Positions 7,058 through 14,296 of a stretch of 27,637 nt of DNA are shown here, piece by piece. How positions within the stretch are numbered: position 1 is the first letter of the stretch; each line of letters opens with the position of its first letter. The translations under genes and the position numbers were made by a program. Source of the DNA: Palsa-1233 sp031367105 (GTDB taxonomy: Bacteria; Gemmatimonadota; Gemmatimonadetes; Gemmatimonadales; GWC2-71-9); contig JANLPG010000028.1 in assembly GCA_031367105.1 (NCBI GenBank), positions 1 to 27,637 of the forward strand, given 5' to 3'. The notes under the pieces are model-generated. The model had not been told where the DNA came from. It saw nothing but the letters and a program-made list of their open reading frames with translations, and did not search any database.

Positions 7058-7454
7058 TCGTGATCGCCGAGATCGCGCACCACGGGCAGAAGGTCCGGAG
7101 CACCACGAACTCACCGTATTTCAACCGCAGGGTGAAGAGGATCGCCGGGAAAATCAGCGCCATCAGTACCTTGGTGATCCGCGCGTCGTCGATCCAGCGC
7201 GGCTGAATACCGATCAGCGCCGTGGTCAGGATCAGGGTATACCCCACGGTACCGATCAGGGCGACGTCGACGCCGAGAAACCAGCCGAACGACGACATCT
7301 GGGCGATCTCGCAGCCGCGGTTGCTGGTGCAGACCAGGGGACCGGTCAGCCCGAGTTTCCAGAGGTGGAGGTAGAGTGCCACCAGCCCCGAGATCAGGGC
7401 GGTGAGGGCGATCCAGTGTCGCGGGGTAAGCGAGGCATCGTCGTGAGTCGTCAT
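6981..7454 (-). CDS. Vitamin K epoxide reductase (VKOR) family quinone-linked disulfide oxidoreductase
   Basis: A 157-residue membrane protein starting at ATG 7454 (MTTHDDASL). It has four or five helices and both redox pairs: CTSNRGC in the first loop and the CPWC active-site motif in the last helical hairpin, plus SSFGWFLGVDVALIG carrying the conserved serine region. Bacterial VKOR does the job of DsbB: it reoxidises a periplasmic DsbA/thioredoxin-like partner and passes electrons to quinone. Many bacterial versions are fused to that partner; here none is fused and none is adjacent. An upstream extension to 7583 would run into prfC and lacks family sequence. The 3' end overlaps the MFS gene by 77 bp. 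Confidence 0.92.
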   Translation of the reverse strand: MTTHDDASLTPRHWIALTALISGLVALYLHLWKLGLTGPLVCTSNRGCEIAQMSSFGWFLGVDVALIGTVGYTLILTTALIGIQPRWIDDARITKVLMALIFPAILFTLRLKYGEFVVLRTFCPWCAISAITITTHGVLVMLDRKRLARPRRAAPPP

Positions 7455-7462
7455 TCCGGAGA

Positions 7463-7468
7463 ATCCTA
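7463..7468 (-). promoter_or_regulatory. TANNNT hexamer before the VKOR start
   Basis: TAGGAT on the minus strand, 8 nt before ATG 7454, within the 64-bp divergent gap shared with prfC. No proper -35 is present. Confidence 0.35.
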
Positions 7469-7504
7469 TCCCGACAACCGCCGGGAGGGAACGGCAGGGC
7501 GGTG

Positions 7505-7510
7505 TACCTT
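7505..7510 (+). promoter_or_regulatory. TANNNT hexamer before prfC
   Basis: TACCTT lies 8 nt before ATG 7519. No Shine-Dalgarno sits at normal spacing (GGGAGGG is about 30 nt upstream), so a leaderless or very short leader is likely. Confidence 0.35.
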
Positions 7511-7518
7511 TCCCGCCG

Positions 7519-9123
7519 ATGACTGACGATACCACCGAGGCGCTCGCCCAGGCGATCGCGCGACGCCGCACCTTTGCGATCATTTCTCACCCGGATGCCG
7601 GGAAGACCACCCTCACCGAAAAGCTCCTGCTCTACGGCGGCGCGATCCACCTCGCCGGGTCGGTCAAGGCCCGCCGGGCCGCGCGCCACGCCACCTCCGA
7701 CTGGATGGCGCTGGAACGCCAGCGCGGGATCTCGGTCACTTCCTCGGTGATGCAGTTCGAGTATCTCGGCTATCAGGTGAATCTGCTCGACACCCCTGGT
7801 CACGCCGACTTCTCCGAGGACACCTACCGCACGCTGGTGGCCGCCGATAGCGCCGTGATGCTGCTCGACAACCGCCGGGGAGTGGAAGAGCGTACCCGGC
7901 AGCTGTTCGATGTCTGCAAGATGCGGCGGATGCCGATTTTCTCATTCGTCAACAAATGTGATCGCCCCGGCGGCAATCCGCTCCAGCTCGTGAGCGATGT
8001 CGAAGCCGATCTCGGACTTGGCATTCACCCGGTCACCTGGCCGATCAACACGGCGATGGGATTCGTCGGGGTCGCTGACCGTCGTCGTCGCGAGGTGCTG
8101 ATCTTCGACAAGGGGATTGATCACGGCGCCTCGCTGGTTGAGACGCATCGGATCCCGCTGGACAGCGCGACACTGAGTGACATCCTCGGCAGCGACAATC
8201 TCGCCACGCTTCGCGACGAGCTCGAATTGCTTGAAATGGCCGGCCATCCGTGGGACGAGTCGGCGATTCTCGGGGGGACGCTCTCACCGATGTTCTTCGG
8301 GTCGGCGCTCACCAACTTTGGCGTCGAACCGTTTCTGCACGATTTCCTCGAATACGCACCGGGACCGCTGCCCCGGGAAGCGGAGGACCGCGTGGTCTCG
8401 CCGACCGACGCGGAGTTTACCGGCTTCGTCTTCAAGATCCAGGCGAATATGGATCCGAAACATCGCGATCGCATCGCCTTCGTCCGGATCTGTTCGGGTC
8501 GCTTCGCCGCCGGGATGAATGTCACTTTGGCACGCACGAAGAAGGTGCTGCGGATGGCACAACCACAGCAATTTCTCGCGCGGGAACGCACCGAGATCGA
8601 CGAGGCGTGGCCGGGCGACGTGGTGGGCATCCACGACCGCGGATCGCTGCGCGTATCGGATTCGCTCTCCGAGAAGGGTGACGTCGCGTTCGTCGGCATC
8701 CCGCGATTCGCGCCGCAGTTCTTTGCGCGGATCCTCGTCTCCGACCCACTGCGCCGGAAGCATCTCGACACCGGGCTGCGCCAACTCGCCGAAGAGGGGG
8801 CGGTCCAGGTCTTCTTCCAGGATTCGGTGGTGGGGCCGATTCCGATCGTCGGAGCGGTCGGGATGCTGCAATTCGATGTCCTGCTCTTCCGACTCGAGTC
8901 GGAATACGGCGTGCCGTGCCGGCTCGAGCCGCTGCCCTTCCGCCACGCGCGCTGGGTGCGAGGCGACGACGAGGCCATCGATCAGCTGGTGGAAGGGCGC
9001 TCGCGGATGCGGCTCTTCGATGCCAAGGGCGGATCGATCCTGCTCTTCGAGGATGAGTGGGCGCTGCGCTCAACCCTCGAACGCGTCAAGGGGAAGCTGG
9101 AATTCCTCGACGCGGCTCCCTGA
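7519..9123 (+). CDS. prfC: Peptide chain release factor 3 (RF3)
   Basis: A 534-residue translational GTPase, close to the 529 residues of the E. coli protein. The G motifs are all visible: SHPDAGKTTLTE (G1, near residues 24-35), GISVTSSV (switch I), DTPGHADFSEDTYRTL (G3, from Asp91) and NKCD (145-148). Domain II and III segments AQPQQFLARERTEIDEAWPGDVVGIHD and VGAVGMLQFDVLLFRLESEYGVPCRLEPL distinguish RF3 from EF-G and TypA. RF3 drives release of RF1/RF2 from the ribosome after termination. It is divergent from the VKOR gene and ends 9 nt from the convergent selO stop, with no terminator between them. Confidence 0.97.
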   Translation: MTDDTTEALAQAIARRRTFAIISHPDAGKTTLTEKLLLYGGAIHLAGSVKARRAARHATSDWMALERQRGISVTSSVMQFEYLGYQVNLLDTPGHADFSEDTYRTLVAADSAVMLLDNRRGVEERTRQLFDVCKMRRMPIFSFVNKCDRPGGNPLQLVSDVEADLGLGIHPVTWPINTAMGFVGVADRRRREVLIFDKGIDHGASLVETHRIPLDSATLSDILGSDNLATLRDELELLEMAGHPWDESAILGGTLSPMFFGSALTNFGVEPFLHDFLEYAPGPLPREAEDRVVSPTDAEFTGFVFKIQANMDPKHRDRIAFVRICSGRFAAGMNVTLARTKKVLRMAQPQQFLARERTEIDEAWPGDVVGIHDRGSLRVSDSLSEKGDVAFVGIPRFAPQFFARILVSDPLRRKHLDTGLRQLAEEGAVQVFFQDSVVGPIPIVGAVGMLQFDVLLFRLESEYGVPCRLEPLPFRHARWVRGDDEAIDQLVEGRSRMRLFDAKGGSILLFEDEWALRSTLERVKGKLEFLDAAP

Positions 9124-9132
9124 ACAGCGCGC

Positions 9133-10608
9133 TCACGAGGAGCAGGAGACCACGATCGGCGCACTGCCCGCCAGTGGGGCCAGCGCGAAGCGTTCTCGCC
9201 CCTCCTGTTCCGTGAACGGCGCGGCCAGCATTCGGCGCACGGTCTCGATCAGCGCAAAATCTCCCGCCTCCGCTGCTTCGATCACCTCCTGGGCGATCCA
9301 GTTCCGCAGCACGAACTTCGGATTGACTGCCAGCATTCGCTGGTGCCGTTCGAGGGCGACGGACCTCTCCAGCTCCAGTCGGACGGCATAGCGATCAAGC
9401 CAGACAGCCAGCGCCTGAGGGTCGTTGACTTCCTCCGAAACGGCCACGCGGGAGCGTGAATCGGCCGCATCGAAGCGCGCGAGTGCCCGGAAGAAGCGGG
9501 TGTAGTCGCTGCCGGTGCTCTGGAGCAGTCCGAACAGTTCGCCGAGTAATGGGAGATCACTCGCGTCGACCGCGTGCAGCCCGAGTTTGGCGCGCATCAA
9601 CGTATTGATCGTGACCTCATAAGTGCCCCGATACGACTCGAGCGCGGCGAGTGCCGATGCTTCATCGATGAGCGGAAAGAGCGCTTCGCCGAGCCGGGAG
9701 CAATTCCACAACCCGACGCGCGGTTGCTGACCGAAGGCATAGCGACCGGCGTGATCGGTATGGTTGCAAATGAATCCGGGATCGTAGCGATCGAGCCAGC
9801 CGTACGGGCCGTAGTCGAGCGTGAGGCCGAGGATCGACATATTGTCGGTGTTCATCACACCGTGCGCGAAACCCACGGCGGTCCACTGGGCCATCAGGCG
9901 GGCCGTGCGATCGATCACCTCGCGGTACCAGGCGACGTAACGCAGCTCGGCCGCGAGGGCGAGCAACTCGGGGAAGTGAAGTGCGATGACGTAGTCCGCC
10001 AGGGCGCGGACTTCGCCGGTCATCCCGCGGGAGGCGAACAGCTCGAACGATCCGAACCGGACGTGGCTCGGCGCCACGCGTACCAGGACGGCGGCGCTTT
10101 CCACTCGTTCGCGGTAGACCGGAAGCGCACTGCCGGTGATGGCCAGCGCTCGGGTCGTCGGAATGCCGAGCCCGGCCATCGCCTCGCTGCCCAGATATTC
10201 CCGGATGGCCGAACGGAGGACTGCGCGGCCGTCCCCCATCCGTGAGTACCGCGTCATCCCGGCACCCTTGAGCTGTACCTCCCACCGTCGCTGGTCGGCG
10301 GTGAGGATCTCGCCCAGCAGAATCGCACGGCCATCGCCCAGCTCCGGGACCCAGACGCCAAACTGGTGGCCCGCGTAGATCGCCGCGATGGGGTCCATCG
10401 CTCCCAGCCGGCCGCTGCCGCTCATCACAGCCACGAACTCGGCCGTGGCGGCGCTGCCGGGATCGAGGTCGAGCAGCGCGGCGACGTCGGGGTTGAATGC
10501 GATCAGGTAGGGGTCGGGGAGCGGGGTCGCGGTGACGCGCTGATAGTAGGCGTCAGGGAGCCGGGCGAAGGAGTTGTCCCAATGGAGTGCAGCGAGAGGT
10601 TTGGGCAC
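9133..10608 (-). CDS. selO: Protein adenylyltransferase SelO (YdiU/UPF0061)
   Basis: A pseudokinase-fold AMP transferase of about 491 residues. Diagnostic segments are FARLPDAYYQRVTATPLPDPYLIAFN, AGHQFGVWVPELGDGRAILLGE, KGAGMTRYSRMGDGRAVLRS, REYLGSEAMAGLGIPTTRAL, HGVMNTDNMSILGLTLDYGPYGWLD and FGQQPRVGLWNC. SelO AMPylates proteins on Ser/Thr/Tyr and is linked to redox stress. The C-terminus ends SCSS, with Cys at the position that is selenocysteine in the animal proteins. I place the start at GTG 10608 (VPKPLAALHWDN), where family homology begins and where TACTTT lies 6 nt upstream. An upstream GTG at 10641 would add 11 unrelated residues. Confidence 0.93.
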   Translation of the reverse strand: MPKPLAALHWDNSFARLPDAYYQRVTATPLPDPYLIAFNPDVAALLDLDPGSAATAEFVAVMSGSGRLGAMDPIAAIYAGHQFGVWVPELGDGRAILLGEILTADQRRWEVQLKGAGMTRYSRMGDGRAVLRSAIREYLGSEAMAGLGIPTTRALAITGSALPVYRERVESAAVLVRVAPSHVRFGSFELFASRGMTGEVRALADYVIALHFPELLALAAELRYVAWYREVIDRTARLMAQWTAVGFAHGVMNTDNMSILGLTLDYGPYGWLDRYDPGFICNHTDHAGRYAFGQQPRVGLWNCSRLGEALFPLIDEASALAALESYRGTYEVTINTLMRAKLGLHAVDASDLPLLGELFGLLQSTGSDYTRFFRALARFDAADSRSRVAVSEEVNDPQALAVWLDRYAVRLELERSVALERHQRMLAVNPKFVLRNWIAQEVIEAAEAGDFALIETVRRMLAAPFTEQEGRERFALAPLAGSAPIVVSCSS

Positions 10609-10614
10609 AGTCGT

Positions 10615-10620
10615 AAAGTA
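10615..10620 (-). promoter_or_regulatory. TANNNT hexamer before selO
   Basis: TACTTT on the minus strand is followed by exactly 6 nt and then GTG at 10608, placing the expected transcription start on the first base of the start codon. No Shine-Dalgarno is available for this start. Confidence 0.4.
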
Positions 10621-10634
10621 AAGGCGACCCCTCT

Positions 10635-10663
10635 GTTTCACGGCTGCAACGCCCTCGTGAAAC
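10635..10663. promoter_or_regulatory. Perfect 8-bp inverted repeat, possible operator
   Basis: GTTTCACG (10635-10642) and CGTGAAAC (10656-10663) are perfect inverted arms with centres 21 bp apart, two helical turns. They lie in the 126-bp divergent gap between selO and the gene at 10735, and could bind a dimeric regulator acting on both. No adjacent regulator gene is present. Confidence 0.4.
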
Positions 10664-10734
10664 TGCCGCGGGTCTTATTACGTTTATTCTTGCAACGCCC
10701 CGCACTGCCGGGGGCTTCTCGTGTGAGGTGGCTG

Positions 10735-11418
10735 ATGACGCCGAAATACTGGTTCCGAATCCTGGCAGGAATGCTCGCAATCTTTGCCGTGGGAATGGTC
10801 ATCCGCGCCGGGGTCCACAAGGGGAGGGTCGCGGTGACCGACCTCACCCAGGGGAGCGGCTCGATCACCATCCCGCTGTTGGGGATGCCCTTCCGGCTGG
10901 GCGACAGCAAGCTTGGCACACTCCAGCGGTTGCGGATCGAGCGAAGTGCACCGAAGCTGATTTCCGGTTTTCATCTCGTCGCCCGGGTCGATGATACCGT
11001 CGCGATCGCGCGGCTCAGCGATTGCCGACTCACCGTCACCGATCCGAACAAGATCAACGAGCATACTTCCTTCGCGTGTGCCACCGCCGCCGACAGCGCG
11101 AAGCAGGTGCTGGTGCCGTTCGGCACGGTGACGCTGGAGCCATCGGGGCAGGAGGTCGTGCTGCTGATACCGGAATCGGTTCGGCGTGACATCCAGAAAG
11201 ACGCGAAGAACAGCGCCGCCCGCGGGAACGACAGCACCAATGTGAACATCGACAGCGCCAGCGGCTCGATGGACATCAAGGTCAACGGAAAGAGCATCCT
11301 GTCGATGAAGGGTGACTCGACTGGTGGTCGTCTGGTGGTGCACGACGAAGCGGGGAAAGAAGTCGTGAATATGAAGATTGCCACCCCGCCCAAGCCGCCG
11401 GTTGCCCGGAGGCCGTGA
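10735..11418 (+). CDS. Hypothetical membrane-anchored protein
   Basis: A 227-residue protein. ATG at 10735 is chosen for the GAGGTG ribosome site 6-10 nt upstream; the same frame runs open far upstream antisense to selO but without coding character. One N-terminal hydrophobic segment (FRILAGMLAIFAVGMVI) anchors or exports it. The remainder is polar and beta-rich, with two cysteines (DCRLTV, FACATAAD) that could form a disulfide, a Ser/Asn/Asp-rich stretch (NDSTNVNIDSASGSMDIKVNG) and a proline-rich tail (TPPKPPVARRP). No family recognised. It is followed by a terminator-like hairpin. Confidence 0.75.
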   Translation: MTPKYWFRILAGMLAIFAVGMVIRAGVHKGRVAVTDLTQGSGSITIPLLGMPFRLGDSKLGTLQRLRIERSAPKLISGFHLVARVDDTVAIARLSDCRLTVTDPNKINEHTSFACATAADSAKQVLVPFGTVTLEPSGQEVVLLIPESVRRDIQKDAKNSAARGNDSTNVNIDSASGSMDIKVNGKSILSMKGDSTGGRLVVHDEAGKEVVNMKIATPPKPPVARRP

Positions 11419-11450
11419 GCCGCTGAGGGGGTTAGTTTAGGGGGTCGCGG

Positions 11451-11493
11451 GCGCCGTCCGACGGGTTCTTCCGCTGGACGGCGCTCCGTTTTT
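11451..11493 (+). terminator. Rho-independent terminator / possible ABC-F attenuator
   Basis: GCGCCGTCC (11451-11459) pairs perfectly with GGACGGCGC (11476-11484) around a 16-nt loop and is followed after 4 nt by TTTTT (11489-11493). It lies 32 nt after the upstream stop and only 19 nt before the ABC-F start, leaving no room for a promoter between hairpin and gene. Confidence 0.75.
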
Positions 11494-11512
11494 CTGTGTG
11501 GGAGCACCAGGC

Positions 11513-13462
11513 GTGACGCTGATTGCAGCCTCCGGGCTTGCCGTGGTATTCGGCAGTGATACCCTGATCGAGAACGTCACCTTTACCGTGGCCGCTGGCG
11601 ATCGCTGGGGCGTGGTCGGTCGGAATGGCAGCGGAAAGAGCACGCTGATGCAGCTGGTGACCGGGGCGCGGCAGCCCGACCGGGGATCGGTGGCGCGCGC
11701 GCAAGGGCTGCGCATCGCCGTGATGGACCAGTACCGCGATTTCGGCGACGCCGTGACGGTCTGGGACGCAGCGGCCCGCGGCTTCGACCATCTCTTCGAA
11801 CTGGAGCGGGATCTCGCGCGCCAGACCGAGGCGATGGGCGCTGCCGGCGAAGCAGTCAGCGAGGCGATGCTCGACCGGTACTCCCACGATCTCGAACGCT
11901 TCGAGCACGCGGGCGGCTACGCCGCCTCCTCGCGGGTCGATGCGGTGCTCGAGGGGCTCGGCTTCGAACCGATCGATGCGCGAACCCGTGATGTCGCGAC
12001 CCTCTCCGGCGGAGAGCGCGGACGCCTGGCGCTCGCCGGGCAACTCGCCGCACCGGCTGACCTGCTGATTCTCGACGAGCCGACCAACCACCTCGACATC
12101 GCGACGGCCCGCTGGCTCGAGGGTTACCTCAAGAGCATCGACGAAGCGGTGATGCTGATCTCGCACGACCGCGCATTCCTCAATGCGGTCGCCGATCATA
12201 TGCTCCATCTCGAGGCGGGGAGCGCGGTCGCCTATGATGTGGGCTACGCCGGCTTCGTCGCACAGCGTGCCGAACGCCGCGCTGCCGCTACCCGCGCTTT
12301 CCGGAAACAGGACTCGAAGATCGCCGCCGAAGAAGACTTCATTCGCCGCAACATCGCCGGCGGAAATTCGGCCCAGGCGAAGGGACGCCGCCGCCGGCTG
12401 GAGCGAGTGCCACGGCTCTCACCACCGCCGGGCGAGGAAGGCACGATGTCGGTGGCGTTCACCGCCGGCGACCGTGGTGGCGACCAGGTACTGGTGGCGG
12501 AAAAGGTCGCGATGTCCGTCGAGGGCCGCGAGCTGCTGAAGCCGTGGAGCGGCATTCTCCGGCGCGGCGACGTGATCGGCCTGATCGGCCCGAATGGGGC
12601 GGGGAAGTCGACGCTGCTGCGGACCCTGCTCGGGGAGCGCAAGGCCGACGGAGGCGTGGTGCGCCTGATGCCCGCGTCGCAGGTGGCGTACTATCGCCAG
12701 GATCTCAGCGATGTCGACCCATCCAGCACGCTCTACGATCTCATCGCGATCCGCCGTGCCCTCTGGACTCGAGGACAGATCCAGGGCCACCTCGGTCGCT
12801 TCGGCTTCTCCGGTGACAGCGTGTTGCGTCGCGCGGGGTCGCTTTCCGGTGGGGAGCGGGCGCGCGTGGCGCTCGCGCTGATGATGCTCGCCGAGGCGAA
12901 CGTACTGGTGTTCGATGAACCGACCAACCATCTCGACGTCGAGTCGATCGAGGCACTCGAGGATGCCATCGCCGAATACGAGGGCACCGTGCTGCTGGTC
13001 TCGCACGACCGGGCGCTGCTGGAGACGCTGACCACGCGGATCTGGTCATTCGACGATGCGGTGCTGACCGACTACCCCGGCAACTTTGCCGAGTGGGAGC
13101 TGGAGGCGACAGCCCGCAGGGCGGCCAAAGTTGCCGATGCCAAGGCGGCGGCGGTACGGCAACAGACGGCAGCGGCGAAGGCGGGCGCACGGCAACACGC
13201 CGCGCCGCCATCCGGAATTGACGGTAGTGCCTCCCGCCGCCGATCGGCCGAGCGCGCCATCGAGGAAGCCGAGGCACAGGTCGCGAAACACGAGGCGGAG
13301 CTGACCCAACTGGAAGAATCGCTGGCCGACCCGGCTCTCTACGCCCAGCCCGATGGGGCGACTGCCGCCCGCACCCTCACCGCCGCCCGCGACGCGGAGC
13401 AGCGCAAGTTGGAGGCGGCGATGACGGCCTGGGAAGCGGCAATCGCGGCGCTGGATCGGTAG
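11513..13462 (+). CDS. ABC-F family ATPase, Uup-like
   Basis: A 649-residue soluble protein with two nucleotide-binding domains and no membrane segment. NBD1: GRNGSGKST (from Gly36), LSGGERGRLALAGQL, LLILDEPTNHLD, LISHDRAFL. Linker: FRKQDSKIAAEEDFIRRN through AQAKGRRRRLERV, the ABC-F P-site tRNA-interacting element. NBD2: GPNGAGKST (from Gly359), LSGGERARVALAL, LVFDEPTNHLD, LVSHDRALL. A C-terminal charged coiled coil (about 540-645) is the Uup-type DNA/RNA-binding domain. ABC-F proteins act on ribosomes, some giving antibiotic resistance. GTG 11513 is chosen because GGGAG lies 8 nt upstream; GTG 11498 has no site. The upstream hairpin hints at attenuation control. Confidence 0.94.
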   Translation: MTLIAASGLAVVFGSDTLIENVTFTVAAGDRWGVVGRNGSGKSTLMQLVTGARQPDRGSVARAQGLRIAVMDQYRDFGDAVTVWDAAARGFDHLFELERDLARQTEAMGAAGEAVSEAMLDRYSHDLERFEHAGGYAASSRVDAVLEGLGFEPIDARTRDVATLSGGERGRLALAGQLAAPADLLILDEPTNHLDIATARWLEGYLKSIDEAVMLISHDRAFLNAVADHMLHLEAGSAVAYDVGYAGFVAQRAERRAAATRAFRKQDSKIAAEEDFIRRNIAGGNSAQAKGRRRRLERVPRLSPPPGEEGTMSVAFTAGDRGGDQVLVAEKVAMSVEGRELLKPWSGILRRGDVIGLIGPNGAGKSTLLRTLLGERKADGGVVRLMPASQVAYYRQDLSDVDPSSTLYDLIAIRRALWTRGQIQGHLGRFGFSGDSVLRRAGSLSGGERARVALALMMLAEANVLVFDEPTNHLDVESIEALEDAIAEYEGTVLLVSHDRALLETLTTRIWSFDDAVLTDYPGNFAEWELEATARRAAKVADAKAAAVRQQTAAAKAGARQHAAPPSGIDGSASRRRSAERAIEEAEAQVAKHEAELTQLEESLADPALYAQPDGATAARTLTAARDAEQRKLEAAMTAWEAAIAALDR

Positions 13463-13481
13463 CCGACTCTCGACCATCGCG

Positions 13482-13520
13482 GCCTGAGAGGCGGGAGAAA
13501 ACCGACCGGTTGCCTCAGGC
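13482..13520 (+). terminator. Hairpin after the ABC-F gene without a T-tract
   Basis: GCCTGAGAGGC (13482-13492) pairs with GCCTCAGGC (13512-13520), nine base pairs with one bulged A. No run of T follows, so it is at best a Rho-assisted terminator or an RNA stabiliser. Its 3' arm overlaps the proposed -35 box of the next unit. Confidence 0.35.
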
Positions 13521-13537
13521 GTAGCTTGACATAGCTT
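13510..13537 (+). promoter_or_regulatory. Possible promoter of the cytochrome b / molybdoenzyme unit
   Basis: TTGCCT (13510-13515) and TAGCTT (13532-13537) are separated by 16 bp, about 25 nt before the ATG at 13562; GGGGAG then supplies the ribosome site. A TTGACA at 13526-13531 has no -10 at 17 bp. Confidence 0.4.
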
Positions 13538-13561
13538 CGAGCATCTCCGGGGAGCATTCAG

Positions 13562-14296
13562 ATGACCGCTACGCCAAGTCCGGCGCCGCCGCTGCTGTCG
13601 GAGCCGGTCGCCGCCGAAGTGCCCGCCCGCGTGGTGCTTCGCCACCGTGGGATCGTCCGCCTGACCCATTGGCTCAATGCCATCTTCCTGGCGGGGATGA
13701 TTGCCAGCGGACTGCAGATCTACACGGCATACGCGCATTTCGGGCCGCACGACGCGGTGTATCAACTCCCCAATCCTTTCGACGCCAGCCGACTGCACAT
13801 TCCGGGCAGTGTCCGCCTCGGTGGCTGGCTTGCCGGTGGCCTGCGCTGGCACTTTGCGCTGGCGTGGCCCTTCATCCTGACCGGTGGGGCGTATCTCCTT
13901 TTCCTGGTCGTCTCGGGCGAGTGGCGCGCACTCCTCTTCCGGCCCCGGGATGTGAAGGGATCGGTCGAGATGCTGAAGTATTACCTCCGGCTGCGACAGG
14001 ATCATCCGCCGCAGGGCAAACACAACCCGTTGCAGAAGAGCGCCTACACCTTCATCCTGCTGCTCGCAATCGTCGCGATTCTCACCGGCTTCGCCATCGC
14101 CAAGCCGGTCCAGCTGGCGTTTCTCACGACGCTCTTCGGCGGCTATCAATACGCCCGCTACTGGCACTTTGTCACGGTCTGGACCTTCACGGCGTTTCTA
14201 CTGGTGCACGTGGTGATGGTGTTCGCGGCCGACCCGGCATCGTTGCGCGCCATCATCACCGGCCGCTATCGGGGGAGATTTCCGAACAATGGCTGA
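13562..14296 (+). CDS. Cytochrome b561-type membrane heme protein
   Basis: A 244-residue protein with four or five hydrophobic helices. Helix histidines suited to bis-His heme b ligation are in RLTHWLNAIFLAG, LRWHFALAWPFIL, RYWHFVTVWTF and FLLVHVVMVFAAD. This matches the prokaryotic cytochrome b561 / Ni-Fe-hydrogenase b-subunit family, which carries electrons between the quinone pool and a periplasmic enzyme. The next gene, a Tat-exported molybdopterin oxidoreductase, overlaps it by 8 bp, so the pair is translationally coupled and this protein is its probable electron partner, analogous to MsrQ/YedZ beside MsrP/YedY. Confidence 0.9.
   Translation: MTATPSPAPPLLSEPVAAEVPARVVLRHRGIVRLTHWLNAIFLAGMIASGLQIYTAYAHFGPHDAVYQLPNPFDASRLHIPGSVRLGGWLAGGLRWHFALAWPFILTGGAYLLFLVVSGEWRALLFRPRDVKGSVEMLKYYLRLRQDHPPQGKHNPLQKSAYTFILLLAIVAILTGFAIAKPVQLAFLTTLFGGYQYARYWHFVTVWTFTAFLLVHVVMVFAADPASLRAIITGRYRGRFPNNG

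Noticed and set aside
5881..7206. A 441-codon plus-strand frame overlapping the MFS gene in another phase
   Set aside because: Extremely Arg-rich, no hydrophobic helices or motifs, while the other phase encodes a complete transporter.
10697..10716. Hairpin GCCCC...GGGGC before the gene at 10735 as a terminator
   Set aside because: Only five pairs, no T-tract, and placed in a likely 5' leader; too weak to call.
13482..13525. CTGAGA and CTCAGGC strings suggesting a TPP or glycine riboswitch
   Set aside because: The rest of either consensus is absent and the downstream genes are not thiamine or glycine genes; the strings are simply the two arms of a hairpin.
13526..13531. Consensus TTGACA as -35 for the cytochrome b gene
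   Set aside because: At 17 bp spacing the -10 position is GC-rich and coincides with the ribosome site, so TTGCCT/TAGCTT is the better pair.
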